Assembly (NCBI GenBank): GCA_026410415.1
Contig: JAPMLR010000001.1
Span: 124,001-188,000 of the forward strand
DNA: 64,000 nucleotides
Origin: Denitratimonas yunnanensis (SeqCode)
GTDB taxonomy: Bacteria; Pseudomonadota; Gammaproteobacteria; Xanthomonadales; Xanthomonadaceae
Direction of reading: 5' to 3'
The translations under genes were made by a program, and so were the position numbers. Shown here piece by piece: positions 18,357 to 27,393 of the stretch (positions within the stretch are counted from its first letter, which is position 1; the number at the start of each line of letters is the position of its first letter). The notes beneath the pieces are model-generated. The model saw only the letters and a list, made by a program, of their open reading frames with translations. It was not told the origin of the DNA and made no database searches.

Positions 18357-18892
18357 TGGTTGCCACCGCACCGACGCGCATCCTCGGCATTGATCCGGGT
18401 TCCCAGCGCACCGGTGTCGGCATCATCGACGTCGATGCCGCCGGCCGAATCACGCATGTCCATCATGCCGCGCTGAACCTGCTCGCGGCGGAAACCTTTC
18501 CGCAGCGCCTGCGGTTGCTGCTCGATGGACTGGGCGAGGTGATGGATGCCTGCGCCCCGCAGGAAGTGGCAATCGAGCGCGTGTTCATGGCGCGCAACCC
18601 GGATTCGGCGCTCAAACTGGGGCAGGCGCGCGGCGCGGCGATGTGCGCGGTGGTGTTGCGTGATCTTCCGATTCACGAATACGCCGCCAAGGAAGTCAAG
18701 CTCGCGGTGGTCGGTACCGGCAGTGCGCAGAAGGAGCAGATCCAGCACATGATCGGCCTGATGTTGAACCTCAACGGAAAGATTCAGGCCGATGCCGCCG
18801 ATGCGCTGGCGGTTGCGGTGACACACGCCCATGTGCGCGCAACTGCCCATCGGTTGGGGGTGGACGTGCGCAAGGCCTGGGGAAGGAAATGA
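18356..18892 (+). CDS. ruvC: crossover junction endodeoxyribonuclease RuvC
   Basis: Resolves Holliday junctions by paired nicking. The 178-residue product shows the acidic active-site residues in [20 protein letters not shown] and [13 protein letters not shown]. The ATG overlaps the yebC stop by one base; a TTG immediately before it is less likely. The ruvA ATG overlaps the ruvC stop, so yebC, ruvC and ruvA form one translationally coupled unit. Confidence 0.97.
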   Translation: MVATAPTRILGIDPGSQRTGVGIIDVDAAGRITHVHHAALNLLAAETFPQRLRLLLDGLGEVMDACAPQEVAIERVFMARNPDSALKLGQARGAAMCAVVLRDLPIHEYAAKEVKLAVVGTGSAQKEQIQHMIGLMLNLNGKIQADAADALAVAVTHAHVRATAHRLGVDVRKAWGRK

Positions 18893-19485
18893 TCGGACGA
18901 CTCAAGGGATTGCTGGTGCACAAGCAGCCGCCATGGCTGATGGTGGACGTCAATGGCGTCGGCTACGAACTGGAGGTGCCGATGTCCACGATCTACGATC
19001 TGCCGGAACTCGGGCACGAGGTGACACTTTTCGTGCACCATGCGCAGAAGGAGGACAGTGTTTCACTGTATGGCTTCCTGCGTGAATCCGAGCGGCGCCT
19101 GTTCCGCGATGTGCAGAAAGTAACCGGCATCGGTGCGAAGATCGCGCTGGCCATTCTCTCCGGCAGCACGGTCGGAGACTTCGCGCGGCAGGTGCAAAGT
19201 GGCGACACCGCAGCGATCTCGCGGATCCCGGGAATCGGCAAAAAAACTGCCGAGCGCATCGTGCTCGAGCTTCGCGACAAACTTGATGGTCTGGACGGTG
19301 GAGGCACTGCGGGCATCGCACGGCCGATGACGGGAAAGACGGATCCACTTGGTGAAGCCACCGTCGCGTTGCAGCAACTGGGTTACAAGCCGGCCGAGGC
19401 GGCGCGCATGGCCAAGGACGCTGCCGGAGAGGAGGATTCCGCCGAAGCCATCATCCGCAAGGCATTGCGTGCCGCATTGAAGTGA
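18889..19485 (+). CDS. ruvA: Holliday junction branch migration protein RuvA
   Basis: Tetrameric junction-binding subunit that loads the RuvB helicase. The 198-residue product has an OB-fold N-terminus ([20 protein letters not shown]), two helix-hairpin-helix motifs ([15 protein letters not shown] and [16 protein letters not shown]) and the RuvB-contacting domain III ([20 protein letters not shown]). The ruvB gene that normally follows is absent; the next gene is the large glutamate dehydrogenase. Confidence 0.97.
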   Translation: MIGRLKGLLVHKQPPWLMVDVNGVGYELEVPMSTIYDLPELGHEVTLFVHHAQKEDSVSLYGFLRESERRLFRDVQKVTGIGAKIALAILSGSTVGDFARQVQSGDTAAISRIPGIGKKTAERIVLELRDKLDGLDGGGTAGIARPMTGKTDPLGEATVALQQLGYKPAEAARMAKDAAGEEDSAEAIIRKALRAALK

Positions 19486-19659
19486 CCCCGCACGTGCCCG
19501 GCGAAGGATTTTCGCTGCGGGTGCACGATGCATGTAAACCCGCTCTGAACAGCGGTGGGGAAAAACCCCGGAAAGTCCATGGCTTGGTGCGACGCACATC
19601 GCTGAAATGATTTTGCGATGGCACAATTGCGGGCTGTCCTTTCCACCTTCTGGTTTGCG

Positions 19660-22600
19660 ATGAACGCCCAAGATATTTCTGCTGCTCCGGCTCCCGAAGT
19701 AGCACTCGCCCCGGTCCTCGATGCGTTGCGTGAGAGCGTGCCGGCACCCCGTTTCAACGAAGCGGCACTGTTCGTCGAAGCCTTCTATTCGCGCATGAAT
19801 CAGGAGGAATATCGCATCCGCGAACCGAAGGCATGGGCGGCGCTGGCGCGTGGTTTCCTCCAGTTTGCAGGGACCCGCAAGCCGGGCAAGCCGGCCATCC
19901 GCATCTTCAACCCCACACTCAGCGAGCACGGCTGGGATTCGCCGCACACGGTGATCCAGATCGCCAACGACGACATGCCCTTCCTCGTGGATTCGGTCAG
20001 CATGGTGCTGGCCAATGACGATATTGGCATCCATGTGCTGGGTCACCCGGTCATGGCCGTCAGGCGCGATCCGGGCGGCAATGTGCTGAGCTTCGGCGAG
20101 GGTGAGTCGGAATCGTTGATGCACATCGAGATCGACCGCCAAAGCGAGGCGGCGGACTTCACCCGCCTCGAGCGTGACATTCTGGCCACGCTCGACGATG
20201 TGCGCCTGTGCGTGGCGGACTGGGCCGCGATGCGCGAATGTGCGTTGCAGAGCGCAGGCCGGCTGTCGCAGGAGCCCACGCCTCTGCCCGAGGAGAGGGT
20301 GCGTGAAGCGTGCGATTTCCTGCGCTGGGCCGCCGACGACCATTTCATCTTCCTGGGCTACCGTGAATATGAAGTGGTCGAGGTGGACGGCGACAGCGTC
20401 CTGCGTCCGTTGCCGGGCACGGGGCTGGGCCTGTTGCGCTCGGATCAGCGCGCGGGACGCTCGCGTTCGGTGCGTGGCCTGATGGCCTCGCTCGGGGCAC
20501 CGGGGACCGAGCCGGATGCGTTGATCCTGACCAAGACCAATGCCCGCTCCACGGTGCATCGTGCCGGCTACATGGATTACGTCGGTGTGCTGGAGTTCGA
20601 TGCGCAGGGCCGCGCGTCGGGTGAGCGTCGCTTCATCGGCTTGTATACCTCCGGTGCCTACAATCGCCGTCCGTGGGACATTCCGGTGGTGCGCCAGCGC
20701 CATGATTACGTGATGCAGCGCTCGCAGTTGCCCAAGGACAGTCACAGCGGCAAGGCGCTGCGCCACATTCTGGAAACCCTGCCGCGCGACGAGTTGTTCC
20801 AGTCCAGCCATGAGGAGTTGTTCCAGACCGCCATGGGGATACTGGCTTTGCAGGAGCGCATCCGTCCGCGTCTGTTCCTGCGTCGCGATCGTTTCGGTCG
20901 ATTCTTCTCGGTACTGGTCTACATTCCTCGCGATCGGTTCAATACCGAGGCGCGTCGTCGCGTCGAAGCGATGTTGATGGAAGCGCTCAACGGCCAGCGC
21001 ATCGATACCACCAGCCAGGTCGGCGTGTCGCCGTTGGCGCAATTGCACATGATCGTGCGGCCCAAGGCCGGTGCACCGGAGAGCGTGGACACTGCGGAAC
21101 TGGATCGGCGCCTGGCCGACATCGTGCGCAATTGGCACGACACGCTGCGAGACCTGCTGGTGCAGCGCAACGGCGAATCACGCGGGCTCAAGCTCGCCAG
21201 TCGCTACGGGCGCGCACTTCCAGTGGGTTACATCGAAGAGGTGTCCCCGGAAGTGGCGGCGGCAGACGTCGAGCGACTTTCCTCGCTGTCCAGCAGCGAC
21301 GATTTGCGCGTGAACCTCTATTGCCGTCACCGCAACGACGGCAGTGCGCAGTTGCGTTTCAAACTGTATCGTGCCGGACGCGACATTTCCCTGTCCGAGG
21401 CCTTGCCCCTGATGGAGAACCTCGGCCTGCGCATCCAGACCGAGCATCCCTATGCGGTGCAAGTCGAGGGTGATCGCATCCACATTCAGGATTTCGAGAT
21501 CGAATCCAGCAGCCCCGTCGATGTGGAGGCGGTACGCGGCAAGTTCGAGGAGGCGTTCGAGCGCATCTGGCGCGGCCAGGCCGAGAGTGATGGCTTCAAT
21601 CGCCTGATCCTCGCCGCGGGTCTGGATTGGCGCCAGGTCACGGTGCTGCGCGGCTATGCCAAGTATCTGCTGCAGACCGGCGTGCCGTTCTCCCAGAGCT
21701 ACATGGAAGAAACGCTGGCGCGCTACCCGATCCTCGCGCGTCTGCTGGTCGAACTGTTTGAGGCGCGTTTCCATCCGGACGAGGATGCAACCCAGAAGGC
21801 CGCAGGGCAGGCGGCATTCGCCGTGGACCTGCGTGCTCTGGCCGAGGGCGACGAGGCAGCCGGCAAGGCGCTTGAACACGTCATTGCGGCACGTCTGGAA
21901 GATCGTCCGACACAGATGCAGGCGGCCGAAAGAACGTTGCTCAACCTGCTGGACCGGGTCGAAAGCATCGACGAGGACCGCATCCTGCGCAGCTTCAAGA
22001 CCGCCATTCTTGCGACCTTGCGCACCAGCTTCTACCAGAAGCCGCAGGGCCGGCATCGCGAAGTGATCGCATTCAAGTTCGATCCGGCCAGGGTGCCCGA
22101 CCTGCCCAAGCCGCGCCCCTATCGCGAGATCTTCGTGTACGGTCCGCGCGTCGAAGGCACGCATCTGCGCTACGGTACCGTGGCGCGCGGTGGTCTGCGC
22201 TGGAGCGACCGGCGCGAGGATTTCCGAACCGAGGTACTGGGTCTGGTCAAGGCGCAGATGGTGAAGAACACGGTGATCGTGCCGGTCGGTGCGAAGGGAG
22301 GGTTCTTCGTCAAGCGCCCGCCTGTCGGTGGAGATCGCGATGCGATCCTGGCCGAGGGCATCGCGTGCTATCGCCTGTTCATCAATTCACTTCTGGACAT
22401 CACCGACAACATCGTCGACGGCAGGATCGTGCCGCCGGACAACGTGGTGCGGCACGATGCCGATGACCCGTATCTGGTGGTTGCCGCGGACAAGGGCACG
22501 GCGACGTTCTCCGACATCGCCAACGCCATTTCGATCGAGCATGGCTTCTGGCTCGGCGATGCGTTCGCCTCGGGTGGGTCGGTCGGTTACGACCACAAGG

Positions 22601-24597
22601 GCATGGGCATCACCGCGCGCGGCGCATGGGAATCGGTCAAACGTCACTTCCGTGCGCTGGGACGCAACAGCCAGGAAGAGGACTTCACCTGCGTGGGCAT
22701 CGGCGACATGTCCGGCGACGTGTTCGGCAACGGCATGCTGCTCAGCCGCCACATTCGTCTGGTGGCCGCGTTCGACCACCGCCATATCTTCATCGACCCG
22801 ACGCCGGATTCGGCAACGTCGTACGTCGAGCGGCAGCGCCTGTTCAAGGTGCCACGCTCCTCGTGGGCCGACTACGATGCCAGCCTGATTTCGAAGGGCG
22901 GCGGCGTGTTCCCGCGCAGCCTCAAGTCGATCCAGATCACGCCGGAGATGCGTGCTGCGCTGGGTCTGGCGGCCGACACGGATCAGATGACGCCCAACGA
23001 CTTGCTCAGCGCCATCCTGAAGGCGCCGGTCGACTTGTTGTGGAACGGCGGCATCGGCACGTACGTCAAGGGTGCATCGGAAACTCACGCCGACGTCGGT
23101 GATCGCGCCAACAATGCGATCCGAGTGGATGGTGGCGAGTTGCGTTGCCGCGTGGTGGGCGAGGGCGGAAACCTTGGTTTCACCCAACGCGGCCGGATCG
23201 AGGCGGCGCTCAACGGCGTGCTGATCAACACCGACTTCATCGACAATTCCGCAGGTGTGGATACCTCCGACCACGAGGTCAACATCAAGATCCTGCTCAA
23301 CGACGCGGTGGCGCATGGTGAGCTTGACACGCCGGCCCGCAATGCACTGCTCGCAAGCATGACCGACGAAGTGGCACAGCTGGTGCTGTGGGACAACATC
23401 CGCCAGAACCAGGCATTGTCGATCATGGAGCGCATGAGCGTCGCTCGCCTGGGCTCGAAGCAGCACTTCATCCGCACGCTGGAAAGCCAGGGACTCCTGG
23501 ACCGCCAGATCGAATTCCTGCCTTCGGATACCGAGATTGCGGAGCGCAAGGCGCGCGGCATGGGATTGACGCGGCCGGAGCTCGCGATCCTGCTGTCGTA
23601 CTCCAAGATCGTGATCTTCAATCAGTTGCTCGATTCGGACGTGCCCGAAGACCCGTTCCTGTCGGCGGAACTGCAGCGCTACTTCCCCGAGCCGCTGCGC
23701 GAGCGCTTCGCGCCGAACATGCAGCGTCATCGCCTGCGGCGCGAGATCATCGCCACGGCGGTGACCAACTCGATGGTCAATCGGATGGGTGCGACGTTCT
23801 CGCTGCGCATGCAGGAAGACACCGGCGAAAGCGCGGCGCAGGTCGCCAAGGCGTACAGCATCGCGCGAGTGCTGGTGGATGCGCGAGACTTGTGGAATGG
23901 CATCGATGATCTGGACCACGTCGTGCCGGAGAAAGTACAGCTGGATGCGCTGGCACTGATCTGGACCCAGGTCCGCGGGATGACGCGCTGGTTGCTGAAC
24001 CTGCCTGGCGAGAGCCTGGACATCGCTGCATTGGTCGAGCGTTTCGGCCCGGGCTTTGCGGTCCTGCGCGAAGGCTTGGACAAGGTACTGTCCGAGCAGG
24101 ACCGTCGCGAGTATGCCGATGCCCGGGCGCGTTGGCTGGACGATGGCTTTCCGCAGGCGATGGCAGAGCAGCTGGCGGCGATGCCGTTCCTGGCGTGCGC
24201 ACTCGATATCGTGCAGGTCGCGCTGGATCATGGGTTCGATGTGCTTGACGTGGGACGAACCTACTTCGGTCTCGGGCAGTCGCTCAATCTGGCCTGGCTG
24301 GGCCAGCGCATCGACGAGTTGCCGGTCGAGGGTCGCTGGCATGCGCTCGCACGTGGCTCGCTGCGTGACGAGTTGCAGACGCAGCAGAGCGCACTGGTTG
24401 CGCAGGTGTTGCAGCATGGCCAGGGGGCACCCGACGACAGGCTCGCCACATGGCTGGGCCGGGACGATACCGGCTTGCGCTTCACCGTGGCGATGCTCAA
24501 CGAGATGCGCAGCCAGCGGGAAATGGATTATCCGACCGCGTCGGTCGCGCTGCGTCGCGTGGCACAGCTGGCCCTGCATGCAGGTACCCAGGCCTGA
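19660..24597 (+). CDS. gdhB: NAD-specific glutamate dehydrogenase, 180-kDa class
   Basis: Oxidatively deaminates glutamate to 2-oxoglutarate with NAD, a catabolic enzyme of the very large bacterial class. The product has 1645 residues from the ATG at MNAQDISAAP; an ATG 42 bases upstream would add 14 residues. The first ~700 residues hold ACT-like regulatory regions. The catalytic block near residues 835-895 contains RGGLRWSDRREDFRTEVLG and VIVPVGAKGGFFVKRPP. NAD-binding sequence includes GIGDMSGDVFGNGMLLS. CACAAT at 19622-19627 could be a -10, which would fit the shorter start. A strong terminator follows the gene. Confidence 0.95.
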   Translation: MNAQDISAAPAPEVALAPVLDALRESVPAPRFNEAALFVEAFYSRMNQEEYRIREPKAWAALARGFLQFAGTRKPGKPAIRIFNPTLSEHGWDSPHTVIQIANDDMPFLVDSVSMVLANDDIGIHVLGHPVMAVRRDPGGNVLSFGEGESESLMHIEIDRQSEAADFTRLERDILATLDDVRLCVADWAAMRECALQSAGRLSQEPTPLPEERVREACDFLRWAADDHFIFLGYREYEVVEVDGDSVLRPLPGTGLGLLRSDQRAGRSRSVRGLMASLGAPGTEPDALILTKTNARSTVHRAGYMDYVGVLEFDAQGRASGERRFIGLYTSGAYNRRPWDIPVVRQRHDYVMQRSQLPKDSHSGKALRHILETLPRDELFQSSHEELFQTAMGILALQERIRPRLFLRRDRFGRFFSVLVYIPRDRFNTEARRRVEAMLMEALNGQRIDTTSQVGVSPLAQLHMIVRPKAGAPESVDTAELDRRLADIVRNWHDTLRDLLVQRNGESRGLKLASRYGRALPVGYIEEVSPEVAAADVERLSSLSSSDDLRVNLYCRHRNDGSAQLRFKLYRAGRDISLSEALPLMENLGLRIQTEHPYAVQVEGDRIHIQDFEIESSSPVDVEAVRGKFEEAFERIWRGQAESDGFNRLILAAGLDWRQVTVLRGYAKYLLQTGVPFSQSYMEETLARYPILARLLVELFEARFHPDEDATQKAAGQAAFAVDLRALAEGDEAAGKALEHVIAARLEDRPTQMQAAERTLLNLLDRVESIDEDRILRSFKTAILATLRTSFYQKPQGRHREVIAFKFDPARVPDLPKPRPYREIFVYGPRVEGTHLRYGTVARGGLRWSDRREDFRTEVLGLVKAQMVKNTVIVPVGAKGGFFVKRPPVGGDRDAILAEGIACYRLFINSLLDITDNIVDGRIVPPDNVVRHDADDPYLVVAADKGTATFSDIANAISIEHGFWLGDAFASGGSVGYDHKGMGITARGAWESVKRHFRALGRNSQEEDFTCVGIGDMSGDVFGNGMLLSRHIRLVAAFDHRHIFIDPTPDSATSYVERQRLFKVPRSSWADYDASLISKGGGVFPRSLKSIQITPEMRAALGLAADTDQMTPNDLLSAILKAPVDLLWNGGIGTYVKGASETHADVGDRANNAIRVDGGELRCRVVGEGGNLGFTQRGRIEAALNGVLINTDFIDNSAGVDTSDHEVNIKILLNDAVAHGELDTPARNALLASMTDEVAQLVLWDNIRQNQALSIMERMSVARLGSKQHFIRTLESQGLLDRQIEFLPSDTEIAERKARGMGLTRPELAILLSYSKIVIFNQLLDSDVPEDPFLSAELQRYFPEPLRERFAPNMQRHRLRREIIATAVTNSMVNRMGATFSLRMQEDTGESAAQVAKAYSIARVLVDARDLWNGIDDLDHVVPEKVQLDALALIWTQVRGMTRWLLNLPGESLDIAALVERFGPGFAVLREGLDKVLSEQDRREYADARARWLDDGFPQAMAEQLAAMPFLACALDIVQVALDHGFDVLDVGRTYFGLGQSLNLAWLGQRIDELPVEGRWHALARGSLRDELQTQQSALVAQVLQHGQGAPDDRLATWLGRDDTGLRFTVAMLNEMRSQREMDYPTASVALRRVAQLALHAGTQA

Positions 24598-24627
24598 TTG
24601 AATCGCAAGGCCTGATCCACGATGCAG

Positions 24628-24657
24628 CCCCGGCCCGGAACTTGTTCCGGGCCGGGG
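24628..24657 (+). terminator. rho-independent terminator after glutamate dehydrogenase
   Basis: A perfect 13-base stem, CCCCGGCCCGGAA (24628-24640) with TTCCGGGCCGGGG (24645-24657) and loop CTTG, is followed by TTTCTT. It sits in the gap before the convergent PaaX-like gene and could serve both directions. Confidence 0.85.
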
Positions 24658-24662
24658 TTTCT

Positions 24663-25469
24663 TCAGGCGCAGGCGAAGAGGAAGCGGCGCCAGATGGCTT
24701 GGCCCGCGGCGTCGTAGCGCCGCATGGCATCCACGAATGCGTGTCGCTCGTGCGTTGCAAGGAGCGACTCGGGCAACCAAGGGTCGAACACCAGCATGTG
24801 CAGTGCGTGATCTCCGATCAGATAGGTTTCGCGGGCGGCATCGTCTGGCGACAGTTCGGCAAGGCCCGCGAGTGATGTTTCCAGAAGGCGTCGGCCTTCC
24901 CGATAGCGTTGTTCCAGATCACCGACGTCCCACAGTCCTTGCGCGCGCCGGTCCGTTTCTTCATCAAGGGCGCTGGCCAGAAAGACCGGAGCGCTGGTTT
25001 CAAGCCCCAGTGAGCGGAGCCGCGTGCGAACCTGATCCACGCCGCCGGTGAAATTGTCGGGTCGCACGAACAGGCCGGGGGCGAGCTCACGCATGCCCAA
25101 CAGCGCACAGGCGCGCAGGCGTATGCGCACGGCTCCACGGTCGGTTTTCGGCAGGCCGCTGGTGGCCGCTGCCACCCACGCGCCTTCCCACCGGCGCAGG
25201 TGCCGCTCTGTTTCACGCCATGTGGCCACATCGCTGCTCATCGCACGCGCGGCATGACCGAGCCGGTAGCTGCCACGTTCGACACTCTCGATGCGGCCGC
25301 AGGCCGTCAACCGAGCCAGCGCCACTCGCACCGTGTTCGCCGAAATGCCGAACAGCGTGCCGGCGCGGACAGCGGCGGCAACATTCAGCATGCCGTCCTC
25401 GGTAGCCATCATCAGCCGGAGCAGGAGTTGTCTTGCGGTGGGGGGCGATGGAGAGAGGAGGATGGGCAA
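24663..25469 (-). CDS. PaaX-like transcriptional regulator
   Basis: A 268-residue GntR-superfamily regulator of the PaaX type, which in phenylacetate degraders represses catabolic genes and responds to an aryl-CoA. The N-terminal winged helix (about 15-75) includes FGISANTVRVALARLTACGRI and ESVERGSYRLG. The middle part contains RRWEGAWVAAATSGLPKTDR and LRLRACALLGMRELAPGLFVRPDN-like sequence (seen as RELAPGLFVRPDN). The C-terminal part has LIGDHALHMLVFDPWLPESL. No paa catabolic genes are present. It is divergent from the AidB-like gene with a palindrome between, so that gene is the likely target. The effector is unknown. Confidence 0.85.
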   Translation of the reverse strand: MPILLSPSPPTARQLLLRLMMATEDGMLNVAAAVRAGTLFGISANTVRVALARLTACGRIESVERGSYRLGHAARAMSSDVATWRETERHLRRWEGAWVAAATSGLPKTDRGAVRIRLRACALLGMRELAPGLFVRPDNFTGGVDQVRTRLRSLGLETSAPVFLASALDEETDRRAQGLWDVGDLEQRYREGRRLLETSLAGLAELSPDDAARETYLIGDHALHMLVFDPWLPESLLATHERHAFVDAMRRYDAAGQAIWRRFLFACA

Positions 25470-25541
25470 TGTCGCTACTCCGAAGGCCTGCCGTGGGGTG
25501 GTGCGTGGGGTAGGACGCTCGTGCCTGCGCTTTCAGTGAAT

Positions 25542-25578
25542 ATTACATCATGATTCAACTCTGTTAGATTGATGTAAT
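25542..25578. promoter_or_regulatory. perfect 9-base inverted repeat between the PaaX-like and AidB-like genes
   Basis: ATTACATCA (25542-25550) and TGATGTAAT (25570-25578) are exact reverse complements separated by 19 bases. They are the only AT-rich patch in the divergent promoter region, 24 bases before the acyl-CoA dehydrogenase ATG and 72 bases from the regulator ATG. Position and symmetry suggest the regulator's operator. Confidence 0.7.
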
Positions 25579-25602
25579 GTTTGATGGGGCCGGAACCTCG
25601 AC

Positions 25603-27249
25603 ATGTCGGTAAAAGCGCAATTCCTCACCCATGACGTCGAAAATCAACCGCAGCCATTGCCCGAGTGCAACCTGTGGCGTATCGATATCCCATTGCGCGA
25701 GGCCGTATCCCGGCATGGTGCTGACTGGGCAGCGGACCACCTGGATGCACACGGCGCTCTGGCCGGCGGCGAGTTGATGGCGCTGGGCGAACTGGCCAAC
25801 TGCCACAGGCCTGTCCTCCATCCATTCGACCGGCATGGCCGACGCATCGACCACGTCGAGTTTCATCCCGCCTACCACGCGGTGATGCGGCATGCGATGG
25901 CGGCCAGCGTGCATAGCTTCTCCTGGCGCAACGAGGGCCGTCCCGGCGCGCATGTGGTACGCACTGCATTGATGTACCTCAACAGCCAGCCGGAGGCCGG
26001 CACCGGCTGCCCGCTGACGATGACCCACGCCGCGATTCCCCCATTGCGGCATTCGCCGGCCATCGCGCAGGAATGGATCCCGCGCCTGCTGTCCACCGGG
26101 TACGACCCGCGCACGCTGCCGGCGGCGCGGAAGACCGCTTGCACCATCGGCATGGGCATGACCGAGAAACAGGGAGGCTCGGACGTGCGCAGCAACGCCA
26201 CGCGAGCCCTGCCGCAGGCCGACGGTAGCGTCGAGTTGGTCGGGCATAAATTCTTTTTCTCCGCGCCAATGTGTGACGCTCACCTGGTATTGGCACAGGC
26301 CACGGAAGGGCTGGGCTGCTTTCTGGTGCCGCGGGTGCTGCCCGACGGTTCGCTCAACGCGGTGCGTATCCAGCGCCTCAAGGACAAGCTCGGCGACTGG
26401 AGCAATGCGTCTTCCGAGGTGGAATTCCAGGGCGCCACGGCCTACCCGGTGGGCGCGCCCGGGCGTGGTATTGCCACGATTCTGGAGATGGTCGCGCTCA
26501 CTCGACTCGATTGCATTACCGGCTCCGCCGCCGGGATGCGCCAAGCGCTGGTGCAGGCGCTGCACCATACCCGTCAGCGGCGCGCTTTCGGCCGGTTGCT
26601 GATCGACCAGCCACTGATGCGCAATGTGCTGGCCGATCTGGTGCTGGAGAGCGAGGCGGCCATTGCCACCGCGATTCGCGTCGCCGCTGCCGTCGATGCT
26701 GCGTCACGCGATGCCGGCGAGGCCGCTTTTGCGCGTGTCGCCACCGCCATCGGCAAATACTGGGTCTGCAAGCGTGCGCCGGCATTCGTCAATGAGGCGC
26801 AGGAGTGTCTGGGAGGAATCGGCTACGTGGAAGAGAACATCCTGCCGCGCCTGTATCGGCAGGCACCGCTCAATTCGATCTGGGAAGGCAGCGGCAACGT
26901 GCAGTGTCTGGATGTGCTGCGCGCCTTCCGCAAGGAGCCGGAAACCCGCGACGCATTGTTCGACGAGCTGCTGCGGGCACGTGGCGCGCATCCTGACTAT
27001 GATCTGCAGTTCGGCAGGCTGGTCGACGCCTTCGATGACACGGGTACCCTGGAGGTGCGAAGCCGCCAGGTGGTGGAGCGCATCGCCCTGCTGCTGCAGG
27101 CCGCGTTGCTCTTTCAGTCGGAGCATACGACGCTGGCCGAGACCTTCTGCCGAGCCCGGCTGGGCGAGGGGCGCAGCCAGGGGTACGGTGCTCTGCCGCC
27201 CGACGTTCCGTTCGACGCTCTACTTGAGCGTGCCCTGCCGGTGCTGTGA
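25603..27249 (+). CDS. AidB-like acyl-CoA dehydrogenase family protein
   Basis: A 548-residue FAD-binding protein of the acyl-CoA dehydrogenase superfamily, AidB branch. AidB is induced by alkylation damage and binds DNA in E. coli; its physiological substrate is not settled. Family motifs: MGMTEKQGGSDVRSNAT, RIQRLKDKLGDWSNASSEVEF-type sequence (seen as LKDKLGDWSNASSEV), RRAFGRLLIDQPLMRNVLADL, ECLGGIGYVEEN and APLNSIWEGSGNV. The length matches AidB (~540) and not short-chain acyl-CoA dehydrogenases (~380). Control by the divergent PaaX-like regulator would suggest a catabolic acyl-CoA role, not an Ada-type response. Confidence 0.88.
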   Translation: MSVKAQFLTHDVENQPQPLPECNLWRIDIPLREAVSRHGADWAADHLDAHGALAGGELMALGELANCHRPVLHPFDRHGRRIDHVEFHPAYHAVMRHAMAASVHSFSWRNEGRPGAHVVRTALMYLNSQPEAGTGCPLTMTHAAIPPLRHSPAIAQEWIPRLLSTGYDPRTLPAARKTACTIGMGMTEKQGGSDVRSNATRALPQADGSVELVGHKFFFSAPMCDAHLVLAQATEGLGCFLVPRVLPDGSLNAVRIQRLKDKLGDWSNASSEVEFQGATAYPVGAPGRGIATILEMVALTRLDCITGSAAGMRQALVQALHHTRQRRAFGRLLIDQPLMRNVLADLVLESEAAIATAIRVAAAVDAASRDAGEAAFARVATAIGKYWVCKRAPAFVNEAQECLGGIGYVEENILPRLYRQAPLNSIWEGSGNVQCLDVLRAFRKEPETRDALFDELLRARGAHPDYDLQFGRLVDAFDDTGTLEVRSRQVVERIALLLQAALLFQSEHTTLAETFCRARLGEGRSQGYGALPPDVPFDALLERALPVL

Positions 27250-27393
27250 GCGAGCCTGCGGATCGCTGCCGGCGCGGAGCAGCGGTTTTGGAGTGATGGT
27301 CTGCGTCGGCGCGATTGCCGTGGTGCTCAACGGGCGCCGCAGTCGATGTCCGGTTGCATCGCAGCCAGGCAGCCTGCACTGGATTTCGCGCCT

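Noticed and set aside
19548..19575. GGGG-AAAAA-CCCC hairpin after ruvA as a terminator
   Set aside because: A four-pair stem without a T-run on the plus strand; not convincing.
19619..19632. TGGCACAATTGC before glutamate dehydrogenase as a sigma-54 promoter
   Set aside because: The -24 and -12 halves TGGCAC and TTGC are only two bases apart; sigma-54 sites need five.
22387..24780. A 797-codon minus-strand frame opposite glutamate dehydrogenase
   Set aside because: Composition is typical of a GC-rich shadow (Arg/His/Gln/Ala), and it runs into the convergent regulator gene.
27250..27393. CGCTGC/GCAGCG hairpin with GTTTTG at 27264-27289 as a terminator after the AidB-like gene
   Set aside because: Only six base pairs and a 9-base loop with a short T-run; too weak to list as a terminator.
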